Below are positions 10,799 through 22,155 of a stretch of DNA of 64,000 nt, one piece after another. The notes under the pieces were generated by a model, which saw nothing but the letters and a program-made list of their open reading frames with translations, was not told where the DNA came from and did no database searches. Within the stretch, counting starts at the first letter, position 1, and each line of letters opens with the position of its first letter. The stretch covers positions 71,781,257 to 71,845,256 of the forward strand of contig NC_060060.1 in the NCBI RefSeq assembly GCF_020283565.1, in the 5' to 3' direction. Source of the DNA: Trifolium pratense. Its lineage: Eukaryota; Streptophyta; Magnoliopsida; Fabales; Fabaceae. Made by a program: the position numbers and the translations under genes.

Positions 10799-12004
10799 GA
10801 CCATTTACAAATGGTAAAATAACTCAACACCATCTTTTTCAACTCCCAACACTCAACATCATTTTCTTTTTCTTCCACCTACTCATTCAACACTCATTCA
10901 ACTTTTACCCTCTCCAATAGTTTTTTCATTCAACACTCTACCCCACCATTTTCTCTACCCCACCACTTTTTATTTCATATTCTTATTTAAATTTAAATTT
11001 TTGTTTTTATGATTAAATTAAATTACAATTTGACCCCAATATGTTTCACCTTTCTGGTTTCTCTTGACAACACTGCTTGTTCCAAATGTGATTCACCCAC
11101 TAATTAGCACCAAATTTTGTTCAGTGTTCCATGCTGGTTGCTGGTTTTTCTTGCTCTTAGGAGTTGAATGCTCATTAGCAATAGTTATTTGTGTTGAAAA
11201 TTCGGGAAATTCAGGTGCACCACCACTCGGAATATTTTCATTCACCATTGACATATAACCATTAAATGGGAGTGCTTGAGATGGATTTCTCATCATAGAT
11301 CCATAATATGGATTAAAGTTTGGAACAGAGGATAACTGATTGAAATTATGTATGTTTTGAGGATGTTGGTTGGAAAATTGATTTGGATTTTGAAAATTGT
11401 TGGGATTTTGATAATTGTTGAGATTTTGAAAATTGTTGGGATTTTGATAATTGTTGGGATAATTAGAAGAATTTTGGCTGTTGAAATGATTATTGGGATC
11501 CATTTCACAAAAAAAAAAAACTAATATTTCAAGATTAACACTAATCAAAAGATAATAATAAGATTAATATAGTGAAAAAATCAATTTTTTTTTCTGTGTT
11601 CAAATCAAATAAAACAAGTCTCTATTTATAAACAAAAAAAAATCATGAATTTTGGTGAAAAAATAAAAAAATTAAAAATTAAATTGCAACGAAATAATTG
11701 AGTTCAAAGTATTAAATGGATAAAAATCCGGCCAGCCAATCGCAGCCAGCCACGTGGCAGAATCTTATCACCACCACACTCTCTCTCCGCGTGAAAGCAA
11801 CCTCACTCGCCTCCTGCGCGTGTGTTACACGCGCCTCATTTCAGCCACAAAACGCAGGCCGCGTGTCCCCTTGCTCAGTGCTTCAACACAGTTGAGTTTT
11901 CTCAACATCTCTCTCCTCCAACTCATCTTCAACACCAATTTAAACACCCATTGCACTACTTATTTCATGTTGAGAATGGTTCAACACAACCATTGGTCAT
12001 GGTC
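10799..12004 (-). mobile_element. PIF/Harbinger (Pong-like) relic with only the Myb-like ORF
   Basis: The right terminus read inward on the minus strand is GACCATGACCAATGG. The left terminus is GACCATTTACAAATGG. Both resemble the Ping/Pong-type terminal repeat GGCCAGTCACAATGG (known from rice mPing). Between them lies a broken trihelix/Myb-like ORF (11093-11503, minus), the kind of protein that accompanies Harbinger transposases. No transposase remains. The left interior (10860-10975) is a CT-rich run and the right interior is GC-rich with the perfect palindrome GCGCGTGTGTTACACGCGC (11816-11834). I saw no matching 3-bp target duplication (ATA left, GAA right), so the termini are probable, not proven. 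Confidence 0.55.
11093..11503 (-). pseudogene. Truncated trihelix/Myb-like protein (Harbinger ORF1 type)
   Basis: From the ATG at 11503 the frame encodes an Asn/Pro/Gln-rich leader (MDPNNHFNSQNSSNYPNNYQ, then repeats of the YQNPNNFQNPN type). It ends in the start of a trihelix/Myb domain (PAWNTEQNLVLISG) and hits TGA at 11095-11093 where the family has Trp (TGG). Past the stop the same frame still reads family-like sequence (TSSVVKRNQKGETYWGQIV) before decaying into AT-rich DNA. Proteins with this leader are widespread in Medicago and Trifolium and are often mislabelled glutathione S-transferase T3-like. Stop plus truncation make it a pseudogene. Confidence 0.75.
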
Positions 12005-12962
12005 GAAGACATACATGGCCCCCTTTGAAATTTCTAAAGGCAAATCTTGTCAATGTGAAGTCATAAACATTAGTCTTGAATCTGCTTGACTACTAGTCTA
12101 CTACTCACATTACATTGACTGTTTCAACTCCTTTGTGCCAAATAGATCCACAAACATTGGTGTATTTATTTGCAGGCTTTGTCTAACATTGGAATACTCT
12201 TTTAACCAACAAATACCTATTTTTGAGTATTATGTTTACTGTATTTATAAGGTGAATAATTTTTACTTTTTTTTGTCAACTTCTTTTTAATATAGAGAAA
12301 AAAATATTGTGAAAAAAAATTGAGTTTTTGTAATTAACTAACTTTACTATTTTATTTACCAATCTACGTTATTAACGGGTGGAACAAGTGTGTAGCTTGT
12401 AGAGGAAATTGGTATAGAATAAACACAAGTGTAGAACTAGAGTATGTAAATTTGAAAAAGTTCATGTTATTAAGTCCCACGTCCCCTTCGCCGTCCGGCT
12501 AGCTTGGATCAGGTCGGGCTTGGGCTTGGTAATATATTAATTGTTTAATACCTAGAAGTGGAAAAATAATTATTTTTCGCTATAGTGTGCATCATCGCAT
12601 ACCCATTATGCTGCAACTGCTTATCGATATCCTTTTTGTTCTTGTTGTTTCAGAGAGTGGTTGTTGCTACTTCGAATTGATATTCGTATATCAATATTTA
12701 AGTACTTGACTGGTTCATGGAAATGGAACCATCAAAGCTGTTTTTTTGACCGTTTTCTACAGTGCAGTAGATAACGGTATTTACTGTACATCAAATTGAC
12801 TGTTTTATCATGGGGACTTCATGGTTGATAGTCTACCTTGCACAAATTTGGGTAGTGCCGTGAAACGTCTTAAAGAGAGCGTATCGAACCGCGACTAGAC
12901 CAGTAATTTCTTCTTGCCTATTTTAAAAATTGATTTTTTCTAAACCGAAAAATAACATTAAC
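12005..12962. other. Intergenic, no gene seen
   Basis: AT-rich. A patch at 12475-12530 (CCCACGTCCCCTTCGCCGTC) and one at 12830-12905 (GTGAAACGTCTTAAAGAGAG) look like retroelement remnants, but I could not assign them. Confidence 0.35.
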
Positions 12963-13145
12963 TGTTATGAATATATTAGTAGATGTCCATTAGTCTTGGC
13001 CCATATATTGTCCTATAAATAGAGCATATTATACAATGTAATATACACCTTGAATAGAACAATACAAGAGTCTATTCTCTATTCTTTTTCTCTCCTTCAT
13101 CTCTTCTTCTCTATTCTTGTTATTCTCTAGGAATAGTTCATAACA
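12963..13145. mobile_element. Copia-type solo LTR with 5-bp target duplication
   Basis: The 183-bp unit starts TGTTATGAA and ends TTCATAACA, a 9-bp terminal inverted repeat. TTAAC flanks it on both sides (12958-12962 and 13146-13150). Inside are a TATA-like CTATAAATAG (13012-13021) and a T/C-rich end. There is no internal domain, so this is a solo LTR left by LTR-LTR recombination. Confidence 0.88.
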
Positions 13146-13150
13146 TTAAC

Positions 13151-13857
13151 TATTTTGTTAACATATATTTTATTATTGGGGAATTTTGGCACATGCTAAG
13201 GAAGCAAAATAGAAAATTTATCTTGAAACTGTTAGCAAAATTCATTTAAGGATCGTGATATTATGATTTTCACTAAGCCATAAATTTTCTATAAGAGAGT
13301 AATAAAATATACTTGAATCCATAATGCAGAATTTCTTTGATTCTTTTATGTAGTTGTTTTGCCTCTCTGCCTTTTATTTTCTTGTATAATTGATGGTATG
13401 AATACAAATCTTTTATGAGAAAGTGAATCTTTATCTTCTTTTATTTATTTATTTTTTGGTACAAAATCTTTATCCTTTTCTTCTACTTCCTTGTTTTTAT
13501 GGTTAATTACATTCAGTTTTAATAACCACCATTCAAAAGGGAGAGAAAAAGAATACTATTTAGGGTAAATTATGCCAGTTTTGTTTTACTCACCTGTAAA
13601 TAAAAAATTTGTGATTCCCCCTTCGTAATGTCAAGATTCTTTGCTTTTACCCTGTGGGTTGACAACTTGAATTTGAAATCTTATTTTTCCTGATGTGGTA
13701 AGCATAGGTGGGTTTTTTTTACATTTTTTATTTATTTAATTTTTTGTTATCGTGCCACATAATAAGCTATGTCATTTTAAGAAATAAAAAATTAAAAAAA
13801 CATAAAAATGGATGGGAAGAACAATGTGATCCCATTGACTTTACATTGCTCATCTGA
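13151..13857. other. Intergenic, no gene seen
   Basis: AT-rich, with poly-T and poly-A stretches. No coding or structural signal was found. Confidence 0.4.
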
Positions 13858-14079
13858 ATGAGCAAACTCAACGGTCGTCTCCATTTTTGCGATGCAAGAA
13901 TGGTGACCGATGTCGAGTATCATCATCTGCCAGCTTGCTCAGACGAAACCATCTTGTTCACCAACATGAAACTTCAAAACGACGGCGATGTGAGAACAAT
14001 GTTCTCTATTTTTTCTCGGTACAGTACGAAGGGATTAATCGAGCTACACACTACGTTGGTTAGATTCGTTCAAACTTGA
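13858..14079 (+). pseudogene. Fragment of an unassigned plant transposon-associated protein
   Basis: The ORF of 73 residues contains NDGDVRTMFSIFSRYSTKGLIEL followed by TTLVRF. From memory this resembles the N-terminal region of transposase-like (MULE/plant-mobile-domain) proteins in legumes. It stops early and is next to a copia LTR remnant, so it is a TE fragment if real. It could also be a chance ORF. Confidence 0.35.
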
Positions 14080-14510
14080 TATATGTTGATATGATTTTTT
14101 GTTGATTTTTTCGTCTTCGTCATCTTCATCTTCTCCTTCTTCCATCTTCACAGGTCCTTGTGAACGTTGGCTCTGATACCACTTATATGGTTTTTTGTGT
14201 TTTTGGTATTGCGGAATTTGGTGGGATATAATTTTAGGAGAAAACTCTCCTCAAATACAGGGTTATATGAAGAATACTAAAGTTCTTGTTTTATTCATTA
14301 TGTTTATGGCTCTATATATATAGAGCTACATAAAAACAAATCATATATTTTTAAAACAAAACTAATCCTATAATAAATTCTAAACAAATCTTAAATATTC
14401 TAAATAGAAATATAAATCATAAACCCTAATATTATTTTATTTTAAATATAAATCTAAAACTATATCTAAATATAAAATCTTCCAGAAAGATATTTAGGCT
14501 TTATTCCCAA
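14080..14510 (-). mobile_element. Copia element remnant: LTR, primer-binding site and gag start, minus strand
   Basis: On the minus strand TGGTATCAGAGCC (14181-14169) is the initiator-Met tRNA primer-binding site of copia elements. It follows an LTR-like segment (about 14508-14184) with a strong TATA (CTCTATATATATAGAG, about 14309-14324). Downstream an acidic leader begins with an ATG (MEEGEDEDDEDE), as expected for the start of gag, and is cut off near 14080. The exact LTR ends are unclear. Confidence 0.6.
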
Positions 14511-15713
14511 TATATGTTCTCTATTTTGTTCTCTATTTTGTCAAGATATATGTTCAAACTCTACCCGTCCGAAGGAATCGTGGCTTGCAAGGTTAAACCC
14601 GGGGAGGATTAAGCTGAAGTAGTTAATTTATCTGATCTTTAGTCTTGTTTGTGTTAAATTTATGTTTCTAATTAAGGATCTTAATTTCCAATGTAATATG
14701 TCGTTGTTTTTATCGAATATTTCTTTATAGTAACAGTTTGTGTTCTGTAATTTATGTTATGGTGTCGTCCGCTATTTAAGTAGCCGACCAGTCTTTGACG
14801 GGAAAAGAAAATGATAACAGGGAAGGCAGAAATATTAGACAGTAAATTAGATTTGTTACAACTTAAAGCAAATTAATTTTATAAATTAGACAAAAAAATA
14901 ACATCCAATTTTACACTTCGTCAAGTGTTTGAACTTCAAAGTGAATGAAATCTTCCTCTGAGAGAAATTAAATATTACACGTTAGACAGGAAAATGACAT
15001 CAAATTTAATAAAATTAACAATAACGACCAAACAGATGAGAATATTCCACCTGCCAACGTTTATCGCCGTCCCTCTTAGCATTCTCTACAGGTTTTGTTT
15101 TCGGTCCTACAGGCAGCCACTTAGCTGGTCTAAACCTAAAATTTTGGCAGGATAGGACAGTCTAATTTGTGTATGGAAAAGTCCCACTTGCCAAGCTCCA
15201 AGTTCCATTTGAGTGACCTCCGTTTCGGCTAGTCACTCGTTTCCAATTTGACCACAAAAATCTATCGTCGATTACTATATTGTTGTCAACCATGATGATT
15301 AAACAACACCGTTGAGAATGCTATGAGTAGCCGATAATAGACTATATAACCGTTTACATACGAAATGACAAAAATTAAACTAAACTAAACATAGCTAAAT
15401 CTAAAACTAAAGAGAGAAAAAAACAAAAAGAATAAATGAGAGGGAGGAGAAGTGAAGAGAACAGACGGGGAGTATATATAGAATTTTTGAAGGTTCCTCA
15501 TTGGTTAGAGCTATGACATGAGCGTACTACAAATGACCGATCAAATTTGACTACTTGATAGACCTTTGGTTAAGGCAGGGGACCTAACCACTAACTGGTC
15601 CGCTACTTAGGTAGGGGACAGTATTTTCAGAAAATTTCAAAAATTACTTATTTTTATAATATCCGCTAAATGGAAAACGTGCAGGGCGCGCAAGAAGCAC
15701 ACATGCGCCAAAG
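14511..15713. other. Intergenic, no gene seen
   Basis: Mixed AT-rich DNA. The phrase TGTTCTCTATTTTGTTCTCTATTTTG near 14514 repeats a motif also found at 13999, a hint of local rearrangement. There is no supported coding region. The right end is the distal promoter of the endomembrane-protein gene. Confidence 0.35.
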
Positions 15714-15722
15714 GAAATTATC

Positions 15723-15975
15723 GAAAATTTCTCATCGCACTACCCATTTTCTCACCACACCCCTGGAAATTCCATTTTTGCCCTTGGTCAAAAAATTCGG
15801 AACGCGTTTTCCGAATTTTTTTTGCCTTTAAAAACTTCGGAATGTGTTTTCCAAATTTTTTTCAAATTTGAACTAAAAAAATTCGGAAAACGCGTTCCGA
15901 ATTTTTTGACCAAGGGCAAAAATGGAATTTCCAGGGGTGTGGTGAGAAAGTGGGTAGGTGAGATGAGAAATTTTC
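15723..15975. mobile_element. Foldback (dumbbell) MITE, copy 1, Mutator-type target duplication
   Basis: The 253-bp near-palindrome has arms 15723-15829 and 15872-15975 that pair over about 100 bp. The ends are GAAAATTTCTCATC and GATGAGAAATTTTC. The flanks are GAAATTATC (15714-15722) and GAAATTCTC (15976-15984), a 9-bp target duplication with one mismatch, typical of Mutator-like elements. Each arm also contains its own small palindrome (TTCGGAA...TTCCGAA). A second copy of the family lies at 36336-36572. Confidence 0.82.
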
Positions 15976-15990
15976 GAAATTCTCCGGATT

Positions 15991-15998
15991 TATAAAGG
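15991..15998 (+). promoter_or_regulatory. TATA box of the TMN/EMP70 gene
   Basis: TATAAAGG sits 7 bp after the target duplication of the foldback MITE and about 240 nt before the 5'UTR splice donor at 16232. It is followed by a TGGCCCATA motif, common in plant housekeeping promoters. Transcription would start around 16020-16030. Confidence 0.65.
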
Positions 15999-16231
15999 CG
16001 GGCTTGGCCCATATCAAGCAATCAACCCAACCCAATCCAAGTGAATACCCAATGCGATTTGTGTGAATAATTTCATTCAGACCAACGCATTACAGATTCT
16101 CGATCTTCTTCTCTTTGTCCCTTTCTTGCTTCCACCCAAAAACTACAAAATTCATTCTTTGCATTCACTTCACTTTCGATCGATCTATCTCTCTCTGTTC
16201 CTTCCAATTCATTCATCGCCAAAACCCCTTC

Positions 16232-17879
16232 GTAAGTCTCTTTTCCTTCTCAATTTCTTTTTACAATTCTTGCACCCTTTTATAATTTTCCTCCAACTTC
16301 GGATCCATTCTACTCGACTTTTGCTTTCTTGATTGATTCGTTTTTCTGGGTAATTTTTGTTTTACTTTAATTTTGTTGTTATTACTATATATAACGTGTA
16401 GTTTTTGTTTTTTGTGTTTATCATTGTCGGTAGTGATTATATTTGTAGAACACCTTAATTTAGTTTAATGATAATGTGCTTCTGGGTTTTTTTCTTAGCT
16501 GATTTGTTTTGTTTTTATTTCAGTTATGATTTATGATAAATGGATCTGATTTGAAATATTTTCATGTTGTTGTACTTTGAGGGTTTTGTTTTTTATGGTT
16601 ATTAGTAAAATGCAATGTCTTTTGTATTATATTTTGAATAATGAAGATATGCTGAAGGTTTTTGATTTTGGTTTTTGAATGTGCATTTAATGGTTGAGTT
16701 AGTGCCGAAGATATCGACAAAAGTAGGCTTTAAGATTAGATTCAGTTGTTTAGGAAGTAATGTTAATGATTCGATTACAGTGTAATTAAAATCGGGTTTG
16801 TCGTTTGAACCGGGTTGACCGTAAACTGAGACCGGGCTGGCCAAGTATCCATGCCCACACAACCATTACCGGGTTCGAGATCTGGTCTCAGTTTGGTCAT
16901 GTGTTTGGGTTGTCACGTGTTCGATCAGTGATTATGTCGTTATCCACTGGGTGGTTAAACTTTTAAACCAGTTAGAATCTGCTTGGACGATTGGCAGAGT
17001 TAAAAAAACAAGAATTCATTGTGGTCAAACAATGCAACACACAGCAGCCATGCTCCTCAAGAATTCTGGCCGTGCTCCTCACCACGAAGCTCTTCTGTAG
17101 TCAAACAATGCAACACACAGCAGCCTAGTCGTGAGCACACTGAGCAAGAGAAAGTACATTGTGGGAAAGAGTTGCAGAAGGAAAACTTATGATGGAGAAA
17201 CACACTTGTTATACAATAGCAGGAGTGGTATGTTTGTTGTGTGTGGCAGCTCTTGTATGCAGATGACGACAAAAATCTTTTACGGTTATGTTTGTGTGGG
17301 CTTGGATACTTAGCCAAAATACTAAACTTTAATTTCAAGAATATACTGAGTAATGCAATTTAACTATTGAGCCACCTGTTCGACCAATGGCCCATTTACC
17401 CTGTAACCTAACTTCATAATTTAGTTTTTGAATGTGCATTTAATGGTTGAGCTAGTCCCTATTCCCTAATTTCATTAATTATTTGATTATTTTTTAATAA
17501 GAATTTGCATTGGCATTTAATGTAAATTGTTACCCTTTATGGAGATTTACTATTGAAGGGCATTGCTGTTTGTGTTATAATATATGCATGGTTTTTTTTT
17601 CTCTTCATTAGACAGTCATGTTAATCCTTAAAACTTTAAACGCTACAACATTATTCATATTGGTTCGTAGTGCTAGGCCATGAATAACACAAAATATGCT
17701 AAATGTCCCTGAATGACAATTTTTCTATCTATTTACTTCGAATAATACCAAATGTGAAGACTAATTTGACTGAAATAATATACAATAAGGTCTAAATTGA
17801 TTATTTACGGATCTTCACTTTTTTTATTGTTTAAAAACTGCTATGGCATCTGATGTTTAATTTTTTTGCTCTTATGTAG
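16232..17879 (+). other. 5'UTR intron of the TMN/EMP70 gene
   Basis: The donor CG|GTAAGTCTC (16232) and acceptor ATGTAG (ending 17879) enclose 1648 bp between a CT-rich leader exon and the short leader in front of the ATG at 17960. The intron contains a 32-bp near-perfect direct repeat (TTTTTGAATGTGCATTTAAT..., starts about 16672 and 17426) and a nearby duplicated GCAACACACAGCAGCC (17034 and 17110), which suggests an inserted segment. Leader introns are common in this family. The splice sites are inferred from sequence alone. Confidence 0.6.
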
Positions 17880-17959
17880 ATTTGATATCACTGTTGGAAT
17901 TGGCTTAGATTCACAGGAAACTTTTCAGCACCTCCTCTTGTCGTCTCGCGTTCAAGGAA

Positions 17960-19939
17960 ATGGAGTTACCAACTATGAGAAAACCCTTCATCTGCTGGGT
18001 TTTCCTTTCGTTCGTTGTATTTGCTCAAGTTAGCAATGGTTTTTATTTGCCGGGAACCTACATGCATACTTATTCCAATGGAGAATCTATAAATGCCAAA
18101 GTCAATTCGTTGACTTCTATTGAGACTGAGCTTCCCTTCTCTTACTACAGCCTCCCTTACTGCCAACCCCCTGGTGGGATAAAGAAAAGTGCTGAGAATC
18201 TTGGAGAACTACTTATGGGAGATCAGATTGATAACTCAGCCTACCGATTTCGAATGAATGTAAATGAGACTCTATACCTCTGTACAACATCACCATTGAA
18301 TGAGCACGAGGTAAAGCTACTCAAACAACGAACTCGTGATCTGTATCAAGTGAATATGATCCTCGACAACTTGCCAGTTATGAGGTATACTAGCCAAAAT
18401 GGGGTCAAAATCCAGTGGACAGGGTTCCCTGTTGGGTACACTCCATCTGATGGCAGTGCAGATTACATCATTAACCACCTAAGATTCACTGTATTTGTTC
18501 ATGAATATGAAGGCAGAGGGGTTGAAATTATTGGAACCGGGGAGGAAGGTATGGGCATTATTTCTGAAGCTGACAAGAAGAAGGCATCAGGGTATGAAAT
18601 AGTTGGTTTTCATGTTGTTCCTTGTAGTATTAAATATGACCCTGAAGCCATGAAAAAGCACAAAATGTATGATGGTCTCTCTTCTGTAAGCTGCCCAAAT
18701 GAGCTTGATAAGTATCAGGTAATAAAAGAGCAAGAAAGGATATCATTCACATATGAGGTTGAATTTGTGAAAAGTGATATAAGATGGCCATCACGTTGGG
18801 ATGCTTATTTGAAGATGGAGGGTTCCCGAGTTCATTGGTTCTCGATCCTAAACTCACTGATGGTTATTGTTTTCCTAGCTGGTATTGTGTTTGTCATTTT
18901 CTTAAGAACTGTAAGAAGGGATTTGACAAGGTATGAGGAATTGGACAAAGAGGCACAAGCTCAGATGAACGAGGAGCTTTCTGGGTGGAAACTTGTTGTT
19001 GGTGATGTATTTAGGGAGCCTGATTGCTCTACACTTCTCTGTGTAATGGTTGGAGACGGGGTTCAGATTCTTGGAATGGCAGGTGTTACTATTGTTTTTG
19101 CAGCACTTGGTTTCATGTCTCCAGCATCCCGAGGAATGCTACTAACAGGAATGATCATTTTATATCTTATCCTTGGAATTGCTGCTGGCTATGTCAGCGT
19201 ACGTCTTTGGAGGATCATTAAGGGAACAACAGAAGGGTGGAGATCAATTTCTTGGTCTGCTGCATGTTTTTTTCCTGGCATTGCTTTCATTATCCTCACA
19301 GTACTCAATTTCATTCTATGGCACAGCAACAGTACCGGTGCTATACCCATTTCCTTGTATTTTGAGCTGTTCTTCCTCTGGTTCTGTATTTCAGTACCTC
19401 TGACCCTCATTGGAGGATTTATGGGGACAAAAGGAGAGTCGATCGAATATCCTGTAAGGACCAATCAGATTCCAAGGGAAATTCCTGCACGAAAATATCC
19501 ATCATGGCTACTTGTTCTTGGTGCTGGAACTCTTCCATTTGGAACCCTCTTCATTGAACTTTTCTTTATCCTTTCCAGTATCTGGCTTGGGAGGTTCTAT
19601 TACGTGTTTGGTTTCCTGTTGGTTGTTCTTCTGTTGCTGATTGTTGTTTGTGCTGAGGTGTCGGTGGTCCTCACATATATGCATCTGTGTGTGGAAGATT
19701 GGCGATGGTGGTGGAAGGCATTCTATGCTTCAGGTTCTGTTGCTCTTTATGTCTTCTTGTACTCAATTAACTACTTGGTTTTCGACCTGCAGAGTTTGAG
19801 CGGACCTGTGTCAGCTACCCTATACCTCGGCTATTCACTACTCATGGCAATTGCAATCATGTTGTCAACTGGCACCATTGGCTTCCTAATGTCATTCTAC
19901 TTTGTGCACTACTTGTTCTCATCAGTGAAGATCGATTAA
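17960..19939 (+). CDS. Transmembrane nine superfamily (EMP70) protein
   Basis: The intronless ORF of 659 residues has a signal peptide (residues 1-27, ending VSNGFYLPG), the conserved lumenal EMP70 domain (to about residue 290; YCQPPGG, GYEIVGFHVVPCSI, EVEFVKSDIRWPSRWD) and nine hydrophobic helices, beginning VHWFSILNSLMVIVFLAGI and ending YFVHYLF. The last residues SVKID carry a KXD motif, known in Arabidopsis TMN1 to bind COPI and keep the protein in the Golgi. Length and order match Arabidopsis TMN proteins of the 650-residue group. The role of the family is in endomembrane sorting and adhesion-type trafficking; the cargo is unknown. The gene has a TATA box at 15991 and a leader intron. 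Confidence 0.95.
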   Translation: MELPTMRKPFICWVFLSFVVFAQVSNGFYLPGTYMHTYSNGESINAKVNSLTSIETELPFSYYSLPYCQPPGGIKKSAENLGELLMGDQIDNSAYRFRMNVNETLYLCTTSPLNEHEVKLLKQRTRDLYQVNMILDNLPVMRYTSQNGVKIQWTGFPVGYTPSDGSADYIINHLRFTVFVHEYEGRGVEIIGTGEEGMGIISEADKKKASGYEIVGFHVVPCSIKYDPEAMKKHKMYDGLSSVSCPNELDKYQVIKEQERISFTYEVEFVKSDIRWPSRWDAYLKMEGSRVHWFSILNSLMVIVFLAGIVFVIFLRTVRRDLTRYEELDKEAQAQMNEELSGWKLVVGDVFREPDCSTLLCVMVGDGVQILGMAGVTIVFAALGFMSPASRGMLLTGMIILYLILGIAAGYVSVRLWRIIKGTTEGWRSISWSAACFFPGIAFIILTVLNFILWHSNSTGAIPISLYFELFFLWFCISVPLTLIGGFMGTKGESIEYPVRTNQIPREIPARKYPSWLLVLGAGTLPFGTLFIELFFILSSIWLGRFYYVFGFLLVVLLLLIVVCAEVSVVLTYMHLCVEDWRWWWKAFYASGSVALYVFLYSINYLVFDLQSLSGPVSATLYLGYSLLMAIAIMLSTGTIGFLMSFYFVHYLFSSVKID

Positions 19940-19999
19940 GGTTCTCAGCTGTTATCTCTCAGTACCCGTGTAAAAGATCAATTGATATATCTTCTATTG

Positions 20000-21955
20000 A
20001 GTTCTTTTTGTAGCTTGATTGCATCGTAGAATATAGCGAGGCAACTGATGCTTCATTGATTTCCTTAAATTGTCATCAATGGATTTTATACTGCTATGTG
20101 ATCTGCAGTTTGTTCGTTCCTCTTCTACCTGCCTCCGAAAGTAGTCATTCAAGTACTCGACTAGTGTTTGAGCTCATTATATTTCAAGTACTCTAGTTTA
20201 AATTAAATTTCTTTAGGAAGTTGTAATTGCTTGGTCTGTCTTACGTCTTGTTTCAATATAATAGAAAAATGTTAGATGGATACTCAAATTTCGTTGTGAT
20301 GTTCATCATGTTTGTGGGTGTTTAATCGATCTTCTGTGCTTTCAAGAATAGGGAAGAAAACTTTGTGTTATGTATCTATTATCTACAAGCCACAATTTTG
20401 GCTTGGTATTGTACTAATGTTTTTTTTATAGCCAGATACTTGTATTTTTTTAGTTAATGATATTAATCTATGCAAATTTTTGAATAGTTTCTTGGCACAA
20501 TAGTTGGGTGCTTGCTGCTGTGTGAGGTCACACGTTAATATATTACTACGTTTTATATGCCTGTCATAATTAAACTGTATTGATTTTTTTGGTTTAGAAG
20601 CATAAGTGGCTAGAAATTCCAATTTAAAAGTGAATAAGTGAAGTGTCCGGAATTTGAACTTCAACTCTTGCATGTACAATGCGATATTTTTACCAACTGA
20701 GTTAAGCTCACGCTGACTTGAATATCTTGTTTTAGTCAAAAATATAATTAAACTATAATTCTTGTGTATGATTAATGTTTAATTGATAATGCTGAAGGAT
20801 TTCTCAAGCATTTCAGTAAAATATTTGTCTATATCAAAGACATCTGTCAAACTTGAGTTTACCTTTTGGTTTGGGTCCATCCCAATGGCTACAAAACAAT
20901 ACACTCGGTGACAGATCAATTTGGCTTTTTGTGATATACTATGAATCTATGATATTATTGTGATTCTTCTGTAAGAACATGTTTCCAACGTCGGTGTCCA
21001 ATCTTATAGTAGTATTTTTATGCAGTTGTAACTTGTAAGGATAAATTAGTCAAAAAAAATAATAATAATTATATATTACAATAATTTGTGTGCATTGAAA
21101 TGAGATATGCATGTTTCTGTCTCATTGTTCTGTAAAGGCAAGATTTCAACGATCCTCCTTCACCCATTCTGGTTTTGTAGTCTAATCTATTTAATAATTT
21201 TTAAGGAAGAAAGAACCAAACACTCCTCTATTCAACACTGGACAAACATTGCTTGATACTTTCACGTGACCCATTGCAACTTGCAGTGCCCTTTCCCCAA
21301 AAGCCTTAGAGGATATCCGTTTTATTTATTGACGCCAATAAATATTTGTCAAAATTTTAAAAAGAAACTTTAGGAATGTCAATTTGAGCCGTAAATAAGG
21401 ATCTCCATGGGATTGTCCTTTTTTGAAGACTCGAAGACGGATAATTTTTTTCATGGGAATGCCCTTGTTTGAAGATTCCAAGCCCTCAGTAAATTTTGCA
21501 CAATAATAACATATTGTGGCAACCGCCAAGAAATGTATAATAATAATAATAATAATAATAATAATTAGTAATTATTTTGTGGCGATTTTTTCTAGGGAAT
21601 TATGGCAGTTTAAATGGCCAATCAATTTGTTGATTATTTTAAAAAATTACCACTGGCGGTCTGAACCATCAATAAGTTCAACGTATTTTTTTTTTTATAA
21701 AAAAAAACTATTACATTTTGTGGGGGCTAGAGCAGTCAATAAATTGCATGCGTTTAGAAGGGTGAAAAACTGCTACATTTCATTTGGGCTATGTACTGGT
21801 TGGACGATTGCGAGCTGCTCCCAATTGTCTGATTCTGGTGATGCTAGTAATGTTATTGTTGTTGTGGTTGCTCCAGTTTGTAATGGTCGTGACTATCGCG
21901 GCAATGCTAATTCCACCCTTCTTTAAATCAAACTCTACTCCGCACACTAAGTAAG

Positions 21956-21994
<39 letters not shown>

Positions 21995-22155
21995 AAATTG
22001 TATAATTCTATCATCAATTTGTACGTCAATTTGTATATTGATGGCAAGAAACTCATTCGTGTAATTTTTGCAGGGATATCATACCTTTGACTGTCAGTGT
22101 CACTACTGTCGTGAGTTACTACTTCGTGTTCATATATCTTCCCTTAAGCATAAAT
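20000..22155. other. 3' flank of TMN gene and intergenic repeats
   Basis: The first ~350 nt are probably 3'UTR. 20641-20725 resembles a dispersed legume repeat (GAATTTGAACTTCAACTCTTGCATG...CCAACTGAGTTAAGCTCAC). There is a (TAA)n tract at about 21536-21567 and a (TA)n tract at about 21959-21990. The ORF at 21516-21926 spans the TAA tract and is not supported as a gene. Confidence 0.4.

Noticed and set aside
11754..12089. 111-residue plus-strand ORF in the Harbinger relic
   Set aside because: It lies antisense to the leader of the Myb-like ORF, has no domain and spans the terminal repeat.
21516..21926. 136-residue ORF
   Set aside because: It begins with a (TAA)n microsatellite read as poly-Ile, has no domain and no gene-like context.
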